Shown piece after piece: positions 5,621 to 6,357 of a stretch of 6,357 nt of DNA. Position 1 is the first letter of the stretch. Each line of letters starts with the position of its first letter. Origin of the DNA: Propionibacteriales bacterium (lineage in GTDB: Bacteria > Actinomycetota > Actinomycetes > Propionibacteriales > Propionibacteriaceae); assembly GCA_017882655.1 (NCBI GenBank), contig JADGPB010000147.1:1-6357 (forward strand), in the 5' to 3' direction. The notes under the pieces are model-generated. The model saw only the letters and a program-made list of their open reading frames with translations, made no database searches and was not told the DNA's origin. The translations under genes were made by a program, and so were the position numbers.

Positions 5621-6357
5621 CTGCGTCCGCCCAGCCGATCGAGAGCGCCCGGATCGCGCGCGTCGCCGCCTGGCGGCCGCCGTTCCTGCGCAGCCTGCCG
5701 CTCCGCCTGTCGGTCTTCGCCATCTGCGCGCTATGGACGCTGCCGACGCTCGGCCTGCTCGTCACTTCGGTGCGCAATCCGCTGAACATCACCACATCCG
5801 GCTGGTGGACGGCACTGCTCAACCCATTCGCACCCAATCAGTGGACGCTGTCGAACTACCAGACGGTCCTGTCAAGCGACGGCATGGGCAACGCGTTCAT
5901 CAACAGCCTGATCGTGACCCTCCCCTCGACGGTCATCCCGATCACCATCGCCGCATTTGCGGCCTACGCGTTCGCGTGGGTCCCATTCCGCGGGCGGGGG
6001 ATCCTGTTCACCATCGTCGTCGGGTTGCTCGTCGTGCCGATCCAGATGTCACTGATCCCGATCCTGCAGATCTACAGCGCGGGAAACCTGTACGGCTCGT
6101 TCCTCGGCATCTGGCTGGCCCATACGGGCTTCGGCCTGCCCCTCGCGATCTTCCTGCTCTACAACTTCATCTCGCAGCTGCCGCGCGACCTGTTCGAGTC
6201 CGCTGCCATCGATGGCGCTTCCCACCTGCAGGCATTCACTCGGATCGTGCTGCCGCTGTCAGTGCCGGCGCTAGGAGCGTTCGCGATCTTCCAGTTCCTG
6301 TGGGTCTGGAACGACTTGCTGGTCGCGCTGGTGTTCCTCGGGCCGGGTGCCGAGGTT
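5617..6357 (+). CDS. Sugar ABC importer permease, MalG/AglG type (partial)
   Basis: The open frame starts at an ATG sharing ATGA with the previous gene's stop, with AGAGGGGAG directly upstream. It runs for 247 codons to the window edge without a stop, so the 3' end is missing. MalG-type permeases are about 280-300 residues, so perhaps 40-60 residues and the last membrane segment lie outside. Visible membrane segments are near 29-51, 93-121, 128-151, 161-185 and 215-241. The EAA loop is present: ESAAIDGASHLQAFTRIVLP at 194-213, and after it the FLWVWNDLLVALVF block typical of the CUT1 second permease. It forms the channel with the preceding permease. An ATPase or glycosidase gene may follow; some lineages instead use a shared ATPase encoded elsewhere. 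Confidence 0.93.
   Translation, partial: MTASAQPIESARIARVAAWRPPFLRSLPLRLSVFAICALWTLPTLGLLVTSVRNPLNITTSGWWTALLNPFAPNQWTLSNYQTVLSSDGMGNAFINSLIVTLPSTVIPITIAAFAAYAFAWVPFRGRGILFTIVVGLLVVPIQMSLIPILQIYSAGNLYGSFLGIWLAHTGFGLPLAIFLLYNFISQLPRDLFESAAIDGASHLQAFTRIVLPLSVPALGAFAIFQFLWVWNDLLVALVFLGPGAEV

Overview
The window is GC-rich bacterial DNA with dense genes, strong purine-rich ribosome binding sites, frequent GTG starts and G/C at most third codon positions. A lipoprotein signal followed by a long Ala/Ser linker on the solute-binding protein suggests a high-GC Gram-positive-like or monoderm lineage such as Actinomycetota or Chloroflexota. No marker gene is present, so this placement is inference.

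Left part (1-1292): a small TFIIB-type zinc-ribbon protein (13-258) is followed on the same strand by an SRPBCC/AHSA1-like domain protein ending at 767. The 5' end of the second gene is doubtful: the good ribosome binding site leads into a different frame, as if one G were missing near 337-341. Converging on it from the minus strand is a conserved but uncharacterised 124-residue protein (1292-918). The gap between them (768-917) holds a 35-codon minus-strand stretch that continues that gene's frame past its stop and looks coding-like.

Middle (1293-1601): a divergent regulatory region. It holds an 18-bp tandem repeat and two perfect inverted repeats placed around a candidate extended -10 element, just upstream of a ROK-family repressor gene (1602-2795).

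Right part (2891-6357): genes for the membrane parts of a CUT1 sugar ABC importer that most resembles the alpha-glucoside (Agl) type: a binding lipoprotein (2891-4387), a MalF/AglF-type permease (4457-5620) and a MalG/AglG-type permease cut off by the window end (5617 onward). A strong hairpin lies between the binding-protein and first permease genes. The two permease genes overlap by ATGA.

The simplest reading is a sugar-responsive locus. The ROK repressor senses a sugar or sugar phosphate and controls itself and the importer, the lipoprotein captures an alpha-glucoside-like oligosaccharide, and the permease pair carries it in. The energising ATPase and any glycosidase are not in the window. 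I see no mobile element, CRISPR array, RNA gene or clearly novel multi-gene system; the points worth a second look are mostly regulatory or concern gene ends.
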